Assembly: GCF_016545825.1 (NCBI RefSeq)
Contig: NC_052621.1
Location: 10,874,199 to 10,938,198 of the forward strand
Direction: 5' to 3'
Source of the DNA: Eucalyptus grandis
Lineage: Eukaryota; Streptophyta; Magnoliopsida; Myrtales; Myrtaceae
Length of the DNA stretch: 64,000 nucleotides
Shown: one piece after another, positions 26,225 to 36,800 of the stretch
How positions within the stretch are numbered: position 1 is the stretch's first letter
Layout: every line of letters begins with the position of its first letter
Program-made: the position numbers and the translations under genes
Notes under the pieces: generated by a model
Told to the model about the DNA's origin: nothing
The model's database searches: none
What the model saw: only the letters and a program-made list of their open reading frames with translations

Positions 26225-26400
26225 GAATCATAGCCAGCAGCTTCAGATAACATGGGCTATGATCTGACAGCACCACCCGGTGGTTGGCTTCAACAGATCC
26301 AAAGCAAAAGTTGGTTTTGTCAGGGACGGGCGATTTGGATTTGGAACCACGATGCATCCTATATCAGAAGCGGCGCTTTCTTTTGTTTTGTAACGCATTT
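26225..26400 (-). pseudogene. Probable LINE endonuclease fragment
   Basis: Read on the minus strand, one frame gives a stretch ending VVLSDHSPCYLKL. SDHSP is the conserved C-terminal motif of the apurinic-type endonuclease of plant LINEs. The rest of the domain is too degraded or missing, so this is a short relic at best. Confidence 0.35.
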
Positions 26401-26601
26401 TCAAATACCCAGTTCTAAGAGGCATCATCCGGCAGAGGCACATGCGAGAACCATGGAAGATTGGAAACTCGATTATTCTAAGTTCTCCCGTCGCTAAATC
26501 TTTGTCTTAATCGCCGGATTTAGATCCCACCTTATTCTATAGCGTTTGAGCAAAAGGCCTTGATCATTGGTCCATGCCAAGTTGGCCAGCCATGTGATTT
26601 T

Positions 26602-27262
26602 GGGACTGTGGATGTTGGTAATGATGTCCTCGTTCGTTGTCTGCCTGAGAAAACTCCATTCCAAATGGATAGGATCGAGTACCGTCGTCATGTTTCAAAA
26701 CCTATATTTTATTATTATGCATGTTCCCAACTTTAAAAGATCTAATCTGCCCGGATACACTCCTGTAATTTACGACCAAACCCCTCTCCCACTCTCTTCC
26801 TCTGTTGTTTCTCTCTCCTCATAGTAAGGATGGAGAGCCACTACTAGATGCCACAGCCTGACCTCAATCCTAATGTTACCATGACCATGGGTGAAGGCGG
26901 CCTCAGCTGGACCGTGGATGTTGCTAATGATGTCCTCGTTCGTTGTCTGCCTGAGCAAACTCCATTTAAAATGGATAGAATAATACAAGGGGATAATCGC
27001 AAAGAATACTGTCGACTTCGCTTGTGTGGATTGAACACCGTCGTCATGTTTTGAAACCTAATATTGTATTATTATGCATCTTCCCAACCTAAAAAGAATC
27101 TGTTCGTCCTTATAGACGCCCTAAATCTACAACCAGAACTCCTCTCCCAATCTCTGTCGTTTCTCTCTCCTCACACAGCAGCACAACACAATAAGGATGG
27201 AGAGCCGCCCCATTGCATCGAGCCACTACTAGATACCACAGCCCAACCTTGATCCCGATGTG
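26602..27262. repeat. Diverged tandem duplication (two units of about 300 bp)
   Basis: Unit 1 (about 26602-26880) and unit 2 (about 26908-27262) share gatgttg-taatgatgtcc followed by tcgttcgttgtctgcctgag, then tattattatgcat, ctctctcctca and taaggatggagagcc in the same order, with an offset of about 306 at the left end. Unit 2 has extra sequence. Both units keep an open stretch reading roughly DV-NDVLVRCLPE-TPF, which may be a captured gene fragment (F-box-like wording, unproven). Confidence 0.6.
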
Positions 27263-27665
27263 GCCACAGCATGGGAGAGGCCACCATTGCCTGTGGCCGG
27301 CGAGGCTAGCCTTGCTTGTGCCAGGATGGCCTCTCCTGGATCTAAGTAAGGCCGGGCAAGGGCCATGGTGAAGGTCACAGTCGGCAACCTTTAGTGACCT
27401 CACTGGCCATAGTGAAAAAAAATGAAAAGAAGGAAGAGAGAAGAAAAGAAAAAAGAAAAAAAATTCGGAAAAAAATTTAAAAATGATAAATGTCAGTCCT
27501 AGTTGTGTCATAGAAAATAACCGGCGTCCATGCTGGTAATTTCCTACTAAAATTGACTGAAATTTGTAAAATTTTAGATTAATTTAATTAAATTGAAATG
27601 TTTAAGACTGAATTGGCACAAAATTAATATGTTTAAGATTTTTATGGTAATTATCCCTCTAACAA
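27263..27665. repeat. Dispersed element with GC-rich core and purine-rich stretch
   Basis: A GC-rich segment (about 27263-27410), a long AG-rich run (27415-27470) and an AT-rich arm containing gtcagtcctagttgtgtcat occur in this order. The same order and wording recur at about 41990-42260 and 57800-58080, and the GC-plus-poly(A) part recurs at 46400-46740. This is a dispersed non-coding repeat family. Confidence 0.5.
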
Positions 27666-28439
27666 ACCGTTGGGAGATGACTTTTAGCCTTCGAAATTTT
27701 CTTGTGTCCTTTTTGGCAGCTATATAGAATTTGCCTCTCGCAATGAAGGGTTAAGTTGGGCTCTTTCTGTGTCGGCCCAAGATAGGAAAATACTGTTCAT
27801 TTTAAGCTCATTAGCTCTTCGACGAGGCCCGCCGGCCAGGTTTCAAATGGGCACAAGGATGAACAGAATTGGTTCACATGGCCTTCTAGTTCAGGGTACG
27901 CTCGTTAAGTCAAACGTAAAGAAAAACGGCACCATGACCAGATCTAGCCAAACGCCGACGGCGGCAGCGGCAGTCATGGACGAGGATCGGCGTTGCTTGC
28001 GAGTCTTGCTCATTCATGGCTGGTGAGACTGCTGTCCATGGCTGCGACAAGAAAAAAGAGAGTACCTGGCCGCGACAAGAAAAAAGAGAGGGGGAGGTGG
28101 CTTGTCCGAGATTTGCAACCGCTCATTGTCTAGGTCCTTTGGCTCTGATGACCAAACCCGGCCTCGTCGAACCAGGTTGTTACGCAGACAATGTTAGAGT
28201 ATGATGCGGATAAAATCTAGCCTATATAAATACCCACTTGAACATCCTTATTGAAATAGTGTTATTCACGTCACACTATAATGTTATTTGACGGTGAGGT
28301 CAATTGAATTTAATATGATTTAGTGTTGGAGGCATTTGTTTAGAAAATTTGAGAAAATTTGAGAAAGTACAAGAATTTGATTGGATAAATAAAACATAAA
28401 GAGACTCGAGTAGAAAGTATAGAGACGAAGAGTAAAACT
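27666..28439. other. Intergenic DNA
   Basis: No gene is recognised. A short tandem repeat (gcgacaagaaaaaagagag, twice) lies at about 28043-28092. The open frame 27769-28026 has no known domain. Confidence 0.4.
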
Positions 28440-29440
28440 TTTATGACCTAAACAACAGGTTTGATCAACCACAACCTCCCTGAATAGGGCAAGCATCTTC
28501 TCCATCAGATGTCTGAAATAGAAGCAAGATCTCTTGTAGTGACTCCCCATCCCCCTCAAAAATGATCATAGGATCATCTGCAAAAGTCACACAAATTAGC
28601 TGAATTTCTTAGCACACAAGAGGGAAGCTTCAGTCTCTTTTCAGCTGCGGACTGGTTTAGCATCTTTGAGAAATCTCCCATGGCAGTGAGATAGAGGCAG
28701 TGCGACAGAGGATCACCTTGCATCAATCCTTTTGCTCCTTTGAAGAAGCCATCTAATCCACCTTTAAGGGAGATGGTAGGGAGCTCTAGGGAGCTCTACC
28801 CTTTTGAATCCACTCAAAAGCTACCGAATCAGCTGCATAACCATCAGTGCATCCTGTGGAGGAGTTCGGTATTTTGAGGATTCAATTTGAGTCCAGTGAG
28901 GGCTAGGAGCCTTTAAAATAGAAGCAAAATCTCTTGAAGTGACTCCTTATCCCCCTTAAAAAGAAGATCATAAGATCATCTGCATAGTTCAAATGGGCTA
29001 GTTGAATTTTTTAGCACCACGAATGAAACTTTAGTCCCTTTCCCTCCTTTCAAAAAACCCCTCTTATCCACCATTGAAGGGGGATGGAGAAATATGGTGT
29101 AGAGGTACAGAATTCTATCCAAGCAATAAGCTGCTCAGGAACTTTGCAGTTCTAAAACTCCAATAACAAAAATCCAATCGTACGAAGTCAAATGCCTTCA
29201 CAACATCAGCTTTAATTATCCTTTCAGGTGAAATGTCTGCCTTATGGTAATTTTTGACCAATCTATGGGCCAAAAGAACATTATCAGAGGTATTTCTCCC
29301 CTCAACAAAAGTTGCCTGATTGTGACTGAGAAAGTGTGGCAAATTTGCTTAAGCCTGTTGGCTAAAATCTATGTGATGAACTTACAAGTGATATCGCTGC
29401 ACGAAGTAGGACCTCTTTTTGAAGTATCCATTTTAAACTA
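28440..29440 (-). pseudogene. LINE reverse transcriptase relic, rearranged
   Basis: On the minus strand, 29115-29342 encodes HNQATFVEGRNTSDNVLLAH followed by KADVVKAFDFVRLDF, the RT block that follows the SDHSP domain in plant LINE ORF2. Further along the minus strand, about 28665-28745 reads GFFKGAKGLMQGDPLSHCL and about 28560-28590 reads FADDP, the position of the catalytic YADD/FADD motif. The reading frame is repeatedly broken. A stretch of about 125 bp near 28517-28640 is repeated at 28920-29045, so the relic is internally duplicated. It is non-functional. Confidence 0.8.
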
Positions 29441-29796
29441 AATGTTGGTGTTGGAATTGATATGTCTTTGAGATATTTGATAATTCAAAATGCATTTGTT
29501 TCACCGAAAACTTCATAATAAAAGAAAGTATGTTCTATGCAAACTATTTTCACGGAAAAGAATTAATTTTTCTTTTGTTTGGTGGTTTGGGAAAAGTAAT
29601 TATCTTAAGTCGTTTTCTCCCAATCTAAGTTTATGTTTATCAATTCAAGAAAAACATTTTTTGTAGATCGATTAATTTTTCGTTTTTTTTTGGTGATCCA
29701 GAAACCCCGTACAGCCTGGCATTCGGCGAATAAACTTAGGGGGACACGTAAGCGGTTAATTTTCCGTTATTCATACATCAAAAAGTCAGAAAATAA
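29441..29796. other. Sequence interrupting the unit A LINE relic
   Basis: In unit B the two flanking parts of the LINE relic are nearly continuous (36001-36300), so 29441-30125 is extra sequence in unit A. The SINE-like element occupies its right part. The left part has no recognisable feature. Confidence 0.4.
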
Positions 29797-30060
29797 CCCA
29801 CTTGTGAGCAGCTGCGTTGGTGTTTGTTCTCCTGTAACACTGCGGTCAAGAGTTCAAATCCCCACGTTACTGTCGCAATTTAAGTGGGGGGCCTTGGCAA
29901 TGGGATGCTGGGCTAGTTTCCTCTAAGGTTTTACTTCTAAATAGTGGTTTTGCGGCGAGGCTCGATGATGCTATCAAGCTCTAGAGGGTCGTATGAACCC
30001 GATTAGCATAAGCGAAATGGGGTTCCGGTGGTTCCTTGATCACAAAAAAAAAAAAAAAAA
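29797..30060 (+). mobile_element. tRNA-derived SINE-like element
   Basis: A segment of about 265 bp starts with a tRNA-like head. A box-A-like gagcagctgcgttggtg lies near 29807, and a good box B (gttcaaatc) lies at 29852-29860. A unique body follows, and the segment ends in a run of 17 A (30044-30060). This is the structure of a SINE transcribed by RNA polymerase III and inserted by LINE machinery. A possible short target duplication (gaaaata) is seen just before the head and just after the A tail. It is absent from the equivalent place in unit B. Confidence 0.6.
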
Positions 30061-30125
30061 GGTTGGAAAATAGTTTCCTGGGGACAATTTTCCTTCAAAT
30101 AAATGGATGTTTAGGAACCAAAAGT

Positions 30126-30930
30126 GGTAACAATTGTATTAACCTTAGTTTTAAAGACCTCCATGATCGCAGCGGAAAAATCCTCCCCAACACAAAACCC
30201 TAAGCTGACTAACTGAAAGGCGCTACAAAACCATTTGGTCCAAGAGACTTGTCCCCATTCATGAACCATAACGCTTGCTTAATCTCCTCCGGAGTAACAG
30301 TTTTCGTAAGAACATCCCTTCGACCATCAAAGAGCTTTAAATCTAATAGATCCCGTAATTCAGCCAAATCATCATCCAGATTGTCAGGAGCACCAAGTAA
30401 TGACATGAAAAAATTCACAACCATTTCAGCAAATGTCCTGTCAACCTTGACCGATCCACAGTGTAGATAAATCCAACAGAATTCTTGGAATTTCTAGCTT
30501 TGACTCACTCGAGATTTTTGCGTAAGGAAAGATGTTTCAGCTTCTCGAGCTTCCAGAGTTTTAGCCCTACCATCAAACTCTTTGGACAACAGACGGGTTA
30601 TAAATAACCTCAAACGGGTTCCTCCGTTTAGCCAAAGTACGTGTACAGATAGGTAAATCCCAAAAATAGCAACCAAATTAATGTGTCTGTCCTAATTTTC
30701 CACCGAATGTCAGTCCCGTACTACTGGATTTATGAGAGTAGTTCGGCACATTGCCCGAGGAATATTGCAAATCTAAATGCGTAGCCATGCACCTGGACAC
30801 GAGGGTCTTCTACTTACATTTTCTCACCTCAATAACTCTCTCCTGACACTTTGTACCACCTTTCTCTTTCCACGTTTGGTGTACGTCGGACTGCGACATT
30901 ACCAGGAATGCTACGAGAGGGTAAAACCTA
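30126..30930 (-). pseudogene. LINE ORF2 relic upstream of UGT-A
   Basis: The minus-strand frame 30209-30424 reads TVTPEEIKQALWFMNGDKSL, the N-terminal part of the LINE reverse transcriptase. 30494-30676 continues as the linker between endonuclease and RT. The frame is broken by stops. The same relic lies upstream of UGT-B (36001-36800) and, shortened, upstream of UGT-D. From about 30690 the sequence continues as ordinary shared upstream DNA that also matches 37000-37220 in unit B. Confidence 0.75.
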
Positions 30931-31388
30931 CCCAATATTTTCTCGGAATGCTACTACCACTTTCTGCGGTCGAAAGAATAATTATGGATGATGTGATGGA
31001 GCGCGGATGGTTTCAATCAAGCACGAAAATAAGTGTTGTTTTTCAAATCCTTGAAATGTGATTAGCTTCATCTGGTACACCTAATGTACACATACTTGCC
31101 TGAGTTGAGAAAATATCATATAAAACTTAGTTTGTGGGTCATGTTGTGGACACAATCGATTGCAGTCCAAGGTGTTAGAGGTCTGAAAAGTGAATAGAGT
31201 TTGATGTGTGGTAGTTGGCCTGAAGGCTAAAATACTAGTAGAAACATATGCATAGGAGTGAGGTGATCATTGGATGGGTTTAGGCCTAATGTATTGTCCT
31301 AACGCACCAATCACATATTATTTGTATAGTACCTTTTGAGCATAGCCACGCCTAGGCTAAAGATAGGCAGTTCAGGCTTTCTCTTGTA

Positions 31389-32150
31389 AGAGCTGTTGAA
31401 AATTATGATTAATTTTCTCTAAAATTATTTAGAAACTATTAACTTAATCATGAAGGCGAGAACGTTGACAGTAGCATCCATGTTGAGGATTGTTTAGAAT
31501 TATTGAGAATGACGGTTGCTAGCTGAACCCAAAAGACTCACGTGGGAGTAAGCTAAGTCAATTACTCATCAAAGCTGATGCCAACTACATGGGCAGAAAA
31601 AGTCTCTAGAGGAAAAGATGAAGAGTCCAAGTTGAACTTGAAGACTCTGAAGAAGTATCAAAGAAAATCCTAGAACAAGCTGGAGAAATCTACGTGCATG
31701 GGAAATCTTGAAAATAAGTCAACAGTGGCTGCTTAACCATGAAGAAAGAAGCATCAAGGACGTGGGTAGCAAGAGTACCCGGAGAAGAAGAAAATGAGTG
31801 TCCTCCAGCTAGGCGGTGAAAAATCAAAATTGTCATGCTTGTAGTTGGTGAAAATTGCCTATAAATAGGCTTGTAGTTCATTATTTGAGAGTGTGTGAGG
31901 TGAATTCTCCACCTCCTCCACCGTGGCTCATGTGGGGTGCGAGCATCAATACCTTCATCAAATAATTTTGTTCAACTAATGAAACTATTTTCCCATATTT
32001 CATGATTTATGTCCTTCAATTATCCGAGCCGGTCCTTTGTCCATCTGCTACAAACTATATCATACATTTGCACAACATCACTAATAAAAAACTACAATCA
32101 ATACCAAAACCATGCTTCTGCATGCACACATTCAAATTTTTAACAAGAGC
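31389..32150. mobile_element. Solo LTR (752 bp) with 5-bp target duplication
   Basis: The element runs from 31394 (TGTTGAAAAT) to 32145 (TTTTTAACA). It starts with TG, ends with CA, and is flanked on both sides by AGAGC (31389-31393 and 32146-32150). A TATA motif (ctataaatagg) near 31859 is where an LTR promoter would lie. In unit B the matching sequence reads ggctttcttgtgcaagagca (about 37330-37350) with no insert, that is the empty site. It is therefore a solo LTR left by recombination between the two LTRs of an element that inserted after units A and B separated. Confidence 0.85.
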
Positions 32151-32701
32151 ATTGCCCAAAGCAGCTTAACTTGAGCCCGGGCTGGCCTCCCTCTAATGTA
32201 CGAGCAATAGTATCCACGTTCCTTTTTTTAACCATTGGCCATTCAGTTATTAAGACTTTGGTGCCTTAATATACATATATTTGAATTGATGTCCTTTTAG
32301 CTACGCCGGCGCTTCTTGTTTTCGTTGTTGTCCGCTTCTCAAGTCTGTGTAATCATGCTTAATCTCCTTAATTATCCAATTTTAATCTCCATAATTATCC
32401 AATTTTTGAATGGTCTGGCTACCTTCAACCATTTTTTATCTCAACACCCGAGTCTTATGGCAATTTCTTTAAGTGTCTGAACAACTAATTTATGCTATGG
32501 ACGCATATGTATGCATATTAATGCAGCAGACTGAACCTTCTTCTTCGTCTTCTTCTTCTTCTTCTTTTTTTTTTTTTTAATCTGCATATATATTGTGAAC
32601 TGATGATCTGTCGAGCACATCGGTCTCTCTCATGCTCCAGTACTAAATCAGTTTCACATGTTACAGATAATCAAATCTTTAGTCCCATCTATTCAATCGC
32701 A
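32151..32701 (+). other. Distal 5' flank of UGT-A
   Basis: Unique and diverged sequence shared in part with 37350-37600 of unit B. It contains a (CTT)n/poly(T) pyrimidine run (about 32537-32580). No other gene is recognised. Confidence 0.5.
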
Positions 32702-32845
32702 TGGACCCACGTTGGACCCACGTGAACACATCAACCATGAAGCTGAATTTCATATTTGCATATCCACCCTTCAAGTTCCAATCCTATAAATGCAAGAAGA
32801 AGAGAGCCATAAGAACGAAGCATCAAAATAAAAATTGATCTGTCC
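32702..32845 (+). promoter_or_regulatory. UGT-A core promoter with G-box and TATA box
   Basis: TATAAA is at 32785-32790, 56 bases before the start codon. A perfect 11-bp tandem repeat (TGGACCCACGT at 32702-32712 and 32713-32723) ends in a G-box, CACGTG (32719-32724), about 60 bases upstream of the TATA box. The related unit B promoter (TATAAA at 39010-39015) has only one copy of the 11-mer, altered, and no G-box. G-boxes bind bZIP and bHLH factors. The regulatory role is inferred. Confidence 0.65.
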
Positions 32846-35042
32846 ATGGGGTACTTAGGAAGTCAGTCTCATTCCCAGCTCAAGAAAGGGACTAGTCATC
32901 GCAAAATTGTGCTGTTTCCATTCCCCCTTCAAGGCCACATCAACTCAATGCTTCAGCTTGCAAGCATTCTTCATTCCCAGGGATTTAAGATTTCCATTGT
33001 GCACAACCAATACAACTCTCCCAATCCTCGCAACTTCCCTCTCTTCACCTTCGACTCATTCCCTGATGGTTTGCTAGAAACTGAGTACCCCTCCGAATCC
33101 GATCTCCTAGCTTTCATAGTGCGGCTTAACATTAGTTGCGTTGTCCCATTTCGGGAGTGCTTGCAAAAGGTCTTGTGTGATGACTCCGAGGATCACATCG
33201 CTTGCTTGATAACCGATAACGCTTGGTATTTTACTCAAGCAGTTGCGGACAAGCTTAAGATCCCGAGGATTGTGTTGAGGTGCACTAGTATCTCTTCAAT
33301 TTCTGCTTTCGCTGCCTTGTCTTCTCTGAGAGAAAAGGGTTGCCTCCCAATAAAAGGTGTGCCTTCTAGCTAAATTATTAATATCTTTGCATATCTCAGC
33401 AATACGGATTCTAGAGGCAAGTGGTATTTGTGTTTGTACCAATATGACCAACCTTGTATGCTTTCTGTAAAATAAATATTTATGTGCTTGTTTTACTTCC
33501 ATCATTCTCTGCTCAAAATTTACTGCAAACATTTTTCTCGGATATTCATTGGAACAATATGCCTTTAAAACTTTCATATAAACTGCATTGTGGGCTGCTT
33601 TCTTTGTCCAGCTCTAAGCAAAAAATTTGTACTCTACACCTTAGATTAGACGTAGACATGAAGTTTATTTTGGACTTCAGCTGACTGATGACCGTGGCTT
33701 TAGTCAAAAGAATTAACAGAGTCCCAAAATGGTTCAATAATCAACGGCCAACACTGAGGTATCCTCAAGAGCTGAGTTTTCGATAGAAAATGATAAATAG
33801 TCCTCTTTACAAATTGGCTGCCGTATTTCATGTTATGTAGAATGTACATATGATTCATTCTTTTCTGATTTTGCAAAACATATCAAAAGCATTGATGATA
33901 GATGTAGTTTGATTTGTCATCAGCTTATTTGCGTGGAAGTCTAACTGATGACAGTGCTCTTTGTGCCATGCGTATGGTGTCCCTCTGAGACAAATATTTG
34001 TGCTACTTGCATCTCATTTCTAGTACCAGAAAACGTTCGACCCCATGTGGTTCTGCGTGAAATATCCGAGTTTCAATAGCAAAGGGAAAAGTAGGACTAT
34101 AGGCCTGCCATGTTTTTCAACTCAAGAAAGAACAATGACTGCTTCCTTTTCGTTTCTCTGTTAGATTCCGAATTAGACAAGGCTGTTCCGGAAGTTCCAC
34201 CTCTCAAAATGAAAGACCTTCCAGTTATCCTCTCAAAGAACCCCGAGGATCTCCAACAGATATTAGCAGACATGGGCAGAGAGACTGGGGCCGCCTCTGG
34301 ACTTATCTGCAATTCCTCTGAAGAACTTGAGGGGACAAAACTTGCCCAAGCTCGGCAAGCCATTCCCATTCCTATCTTCGTGATCGGTCCATTTCACAAG
34401 TACTTTCCAGCCTCTGGGAGCAGCTTGCTGGCGCAAGACATGAGCTCGATCTCCTGGCTGAACAAGCAAAGGCCCAAGTCAGTCATCTATGTGAGCCTGG
34501 GAAGCATTGCATCCATCGATGAGGCCAAGTTCCTAGAAATAGCATGGGGGCTAGCAAATAGTGAGCAATCCTTTTTGTGGGTCATCAGGCCTGGATCAAT
34601 TTGTGGATCGGACTGGCTCGAACCTTTGCCAAGCACATTCCTAGAGATGTCAAATGGAAGGGGTAATATCGTGAAATGGGCACCGCAGCAAGAAGTGCTA
34701 GCTCATCAGGCCATCGGCGGATTTTGGACTCATTGTGGTTGGAACTCGACGTTGGAAAGCATTTGTGAAGGTGTGCCCATGATTTGTATGCCCTCTTTTG
34801 GGGATCAAAAGGTGAATGCAAGATATGTGAGTGACTTTTGGAGGGTTGGGTTGCATTTGGAGGATAAGCTGGAGAGAAGCGAGATAGAGCGTGCCATCAG
34901 AAGATTAATGGCGGATCCAGAAGGCGAAGCAATTAGGGACAGAGCAGTGAGTTTGAAGGACAAGGTGGATCAGTGTTTTAAGGAAGGGGGTTCCTCATAT
35001 AGGTCTCTTGACAGCTTTACTGGCTACTTATCATCATTGTAG
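32846..35042 (+). CDS. UGT-A: UDP-glycosyltransferase, UGT76-type (2 exons, 462 aa)
   Basis: Exons are 32846-33356 and 34165-35042, separated by one phase-1 intron of 808 bp at the position usual for the UGT76 group. The family transfers a sugar, normally glucose from UDP-glucose, to small acceptors in the cytosol. The catalytic His is H31 in PLQGHIN, and the partner Asp is D124 in ITDNAW. The 44-residue PSPG donor-binding box spans W342-Q385 (starts WAPQQEVLAH, contains THCGWNSTLE, ends GDQ). The final Gln fits UDP-glucose use. The length is normal and there are no stops or frameshifts. Family relatives act on cytokinins, N-hydroxypipecolic or isoleucic acid, or terpenoids; the acceptor here cannot be told. 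It is the only intact member of the A/B/D set. Confidence 0.93.
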
Positions 35043-36000
35043 GACTCCGATTTTAGAGGTTAAACTCCTACTAGGAATTTTCTTCCAATTCTCGTTTCCA
35101 TTTCCTTTTTGTTTTCTTGAAGATTATTGTAACCTTCAGTTTTTCATCAGTTCATGTACTGAATTGAAATTTGTTAGCTTTTCCTTTGATAGATCTCTAG
35201 TATTTACAATAGTTCATCGTTTCCTTTCCTGCTTTATGCTTGCGCAGTTTTCTGTCAATGTAAGTGCATGGCCCAAACATTCAACAGCTAAATCAATCCT
35301 TTACCTGGTGATTATGACTAACATATAATTCAGTGAATCTATGCGTTTTGTTATAACTCTGGTACCTTTAAGAATCAAATTTCTTCACTTTTTGAAACTA
35401 ATTGTTATAGTTTGTGCTTTGCACTTTTTATTGCATTTAACGTGCTTTGTTAAAAGAGAAAAATATTGTTTTCTTGAGCGTGCCCTCCAAGCAATCAAGG
35501 CCACTGTAAAATGATCATTTGGTGAAAGTACCTATAACTATTTGTGGAACTAAACCACGATTTAGTATCCTGTAGCACGAATTTATATGGTGTATTAGTG
35601 AGAAAGAGCGTTGCAAAGGACGAAACAGCGACAATAAAAGCAATTTGTCTCTATGGACGACTTTGGACTGAGAATGAGAGGATGTATCTCACTTACATCC
35701 GAGTTTGTAGCACGTTTTCTGATTTTTGTGGCATGTGACCTTTCTTGGAATAACACAGACCTAATAGTAAGACAAGAACATCAAACGACAAATGTTCTTG
35801 TCGAGTACGGGTGGGGTTCGATCCTCAATTCTAACAGAGTGTACGGAGTGAGATTTTGAAAAGAAGTTCGCTAATCAAACTTTTACTGCAAGACTTAGTT
35901 CAAAAAAAAAAAAAAACTTTTACTGCAAGACAGGGTTACCCTGTCCAAAAGTAATTAAAATCAATAGAAAGATGTGTAGCCATACTCTCAATAGTAAGAG
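35043..36000 (+). other. UGT-A 3' flank, shared with units B and D
   Basis: Non-coding. It matches about 40750-41690 and 56620-57480 in the same order (for example ctaaatcaatcctttacctg and ttgttttctt-agcgtg). The similarity ends where the unit B LINE relic begins, so 35990-36000 marks the junction of the A/B tandem duplication. Confidence 0.6.
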
Positions 36001-36800
36001 CTATTCCTCCCCTTAACAAAAAGCTGCCTGATCATGACTGATAAAGCGTGGCAAAATTTGCTTAAGTCCATTGGCTAAAATCTTTGTGATGCACTTATAA
36101 GTGACGTTGCAGCAAGATATAGGACGGTAATGGCGCATTTTTGTGACATTCGACACTCAGGAACCAAAGTCATAGCAGTTGTATACGCCTTCCTGAGAAG
36201 TTCTGAAGCGATAAAGAACTCCATGATGGCAGCAGAAAAATCTTCTCCAACAGCAATCCTTGCTGACGAGTAAATATGCGGTATAAAATCATTTGATCGA
36301 GGAGACCTGTCCCCATTCATGGACCACAACACTTGCTTGAAATCTAATAGATTCTGTAATTTCAGACAAATCAACATTCAGATTGTCAGGAGCACCAAAT
36401 AATGACATGAAAAAGTTCACAGCCACTTTAGCAAAACTCGAGAGTTTATAACTTTGACTACTTTATGAAAGTAACCAGTCTTTTGATCACCTAGTTTCAA
36501 CCAGTTCACCGGAATTGATTAGGGGAAGATTCATTACGTTCTTGAGCTTCTAGAGTTCAGCATCAGCATCAAACTTTCTACACAAAAGATGGGTAATAAC
36601 TCACCTCGAACGGCTTCCCTCATTTAGCCACAGCATGTATACTACCTCGAACGAGCTTTTTCATGTCTGTTCTTAGTGCTATTTCTGTGAAGCTTGGATC
36701 ATAATTAGCCAAAAAAACCAATGAAGGAATAAAGAAATTATAAGGATTAGTAATTTTTTTTTAATAACAAGAAAGCTCACTTTAGATAAGTAAACCCTAA
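36001..36800 (-). pseudogene. LINE ORF2 relic upstream of UGT-B
   Basis: The minus-strand frame 36075-36377 contains VLWSMNGDRSPRSNDFIPHI followed by AAIMEFFIASELLRKAYTT, the N-terminal RT block of a plant LINE. The region 36391-36800 corresponds to the endonuclease-RT linker, and its copy precedes UGT-D (50715-51180). Frames are broken and catalytic motifs are absent. Confidence 0.75.
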
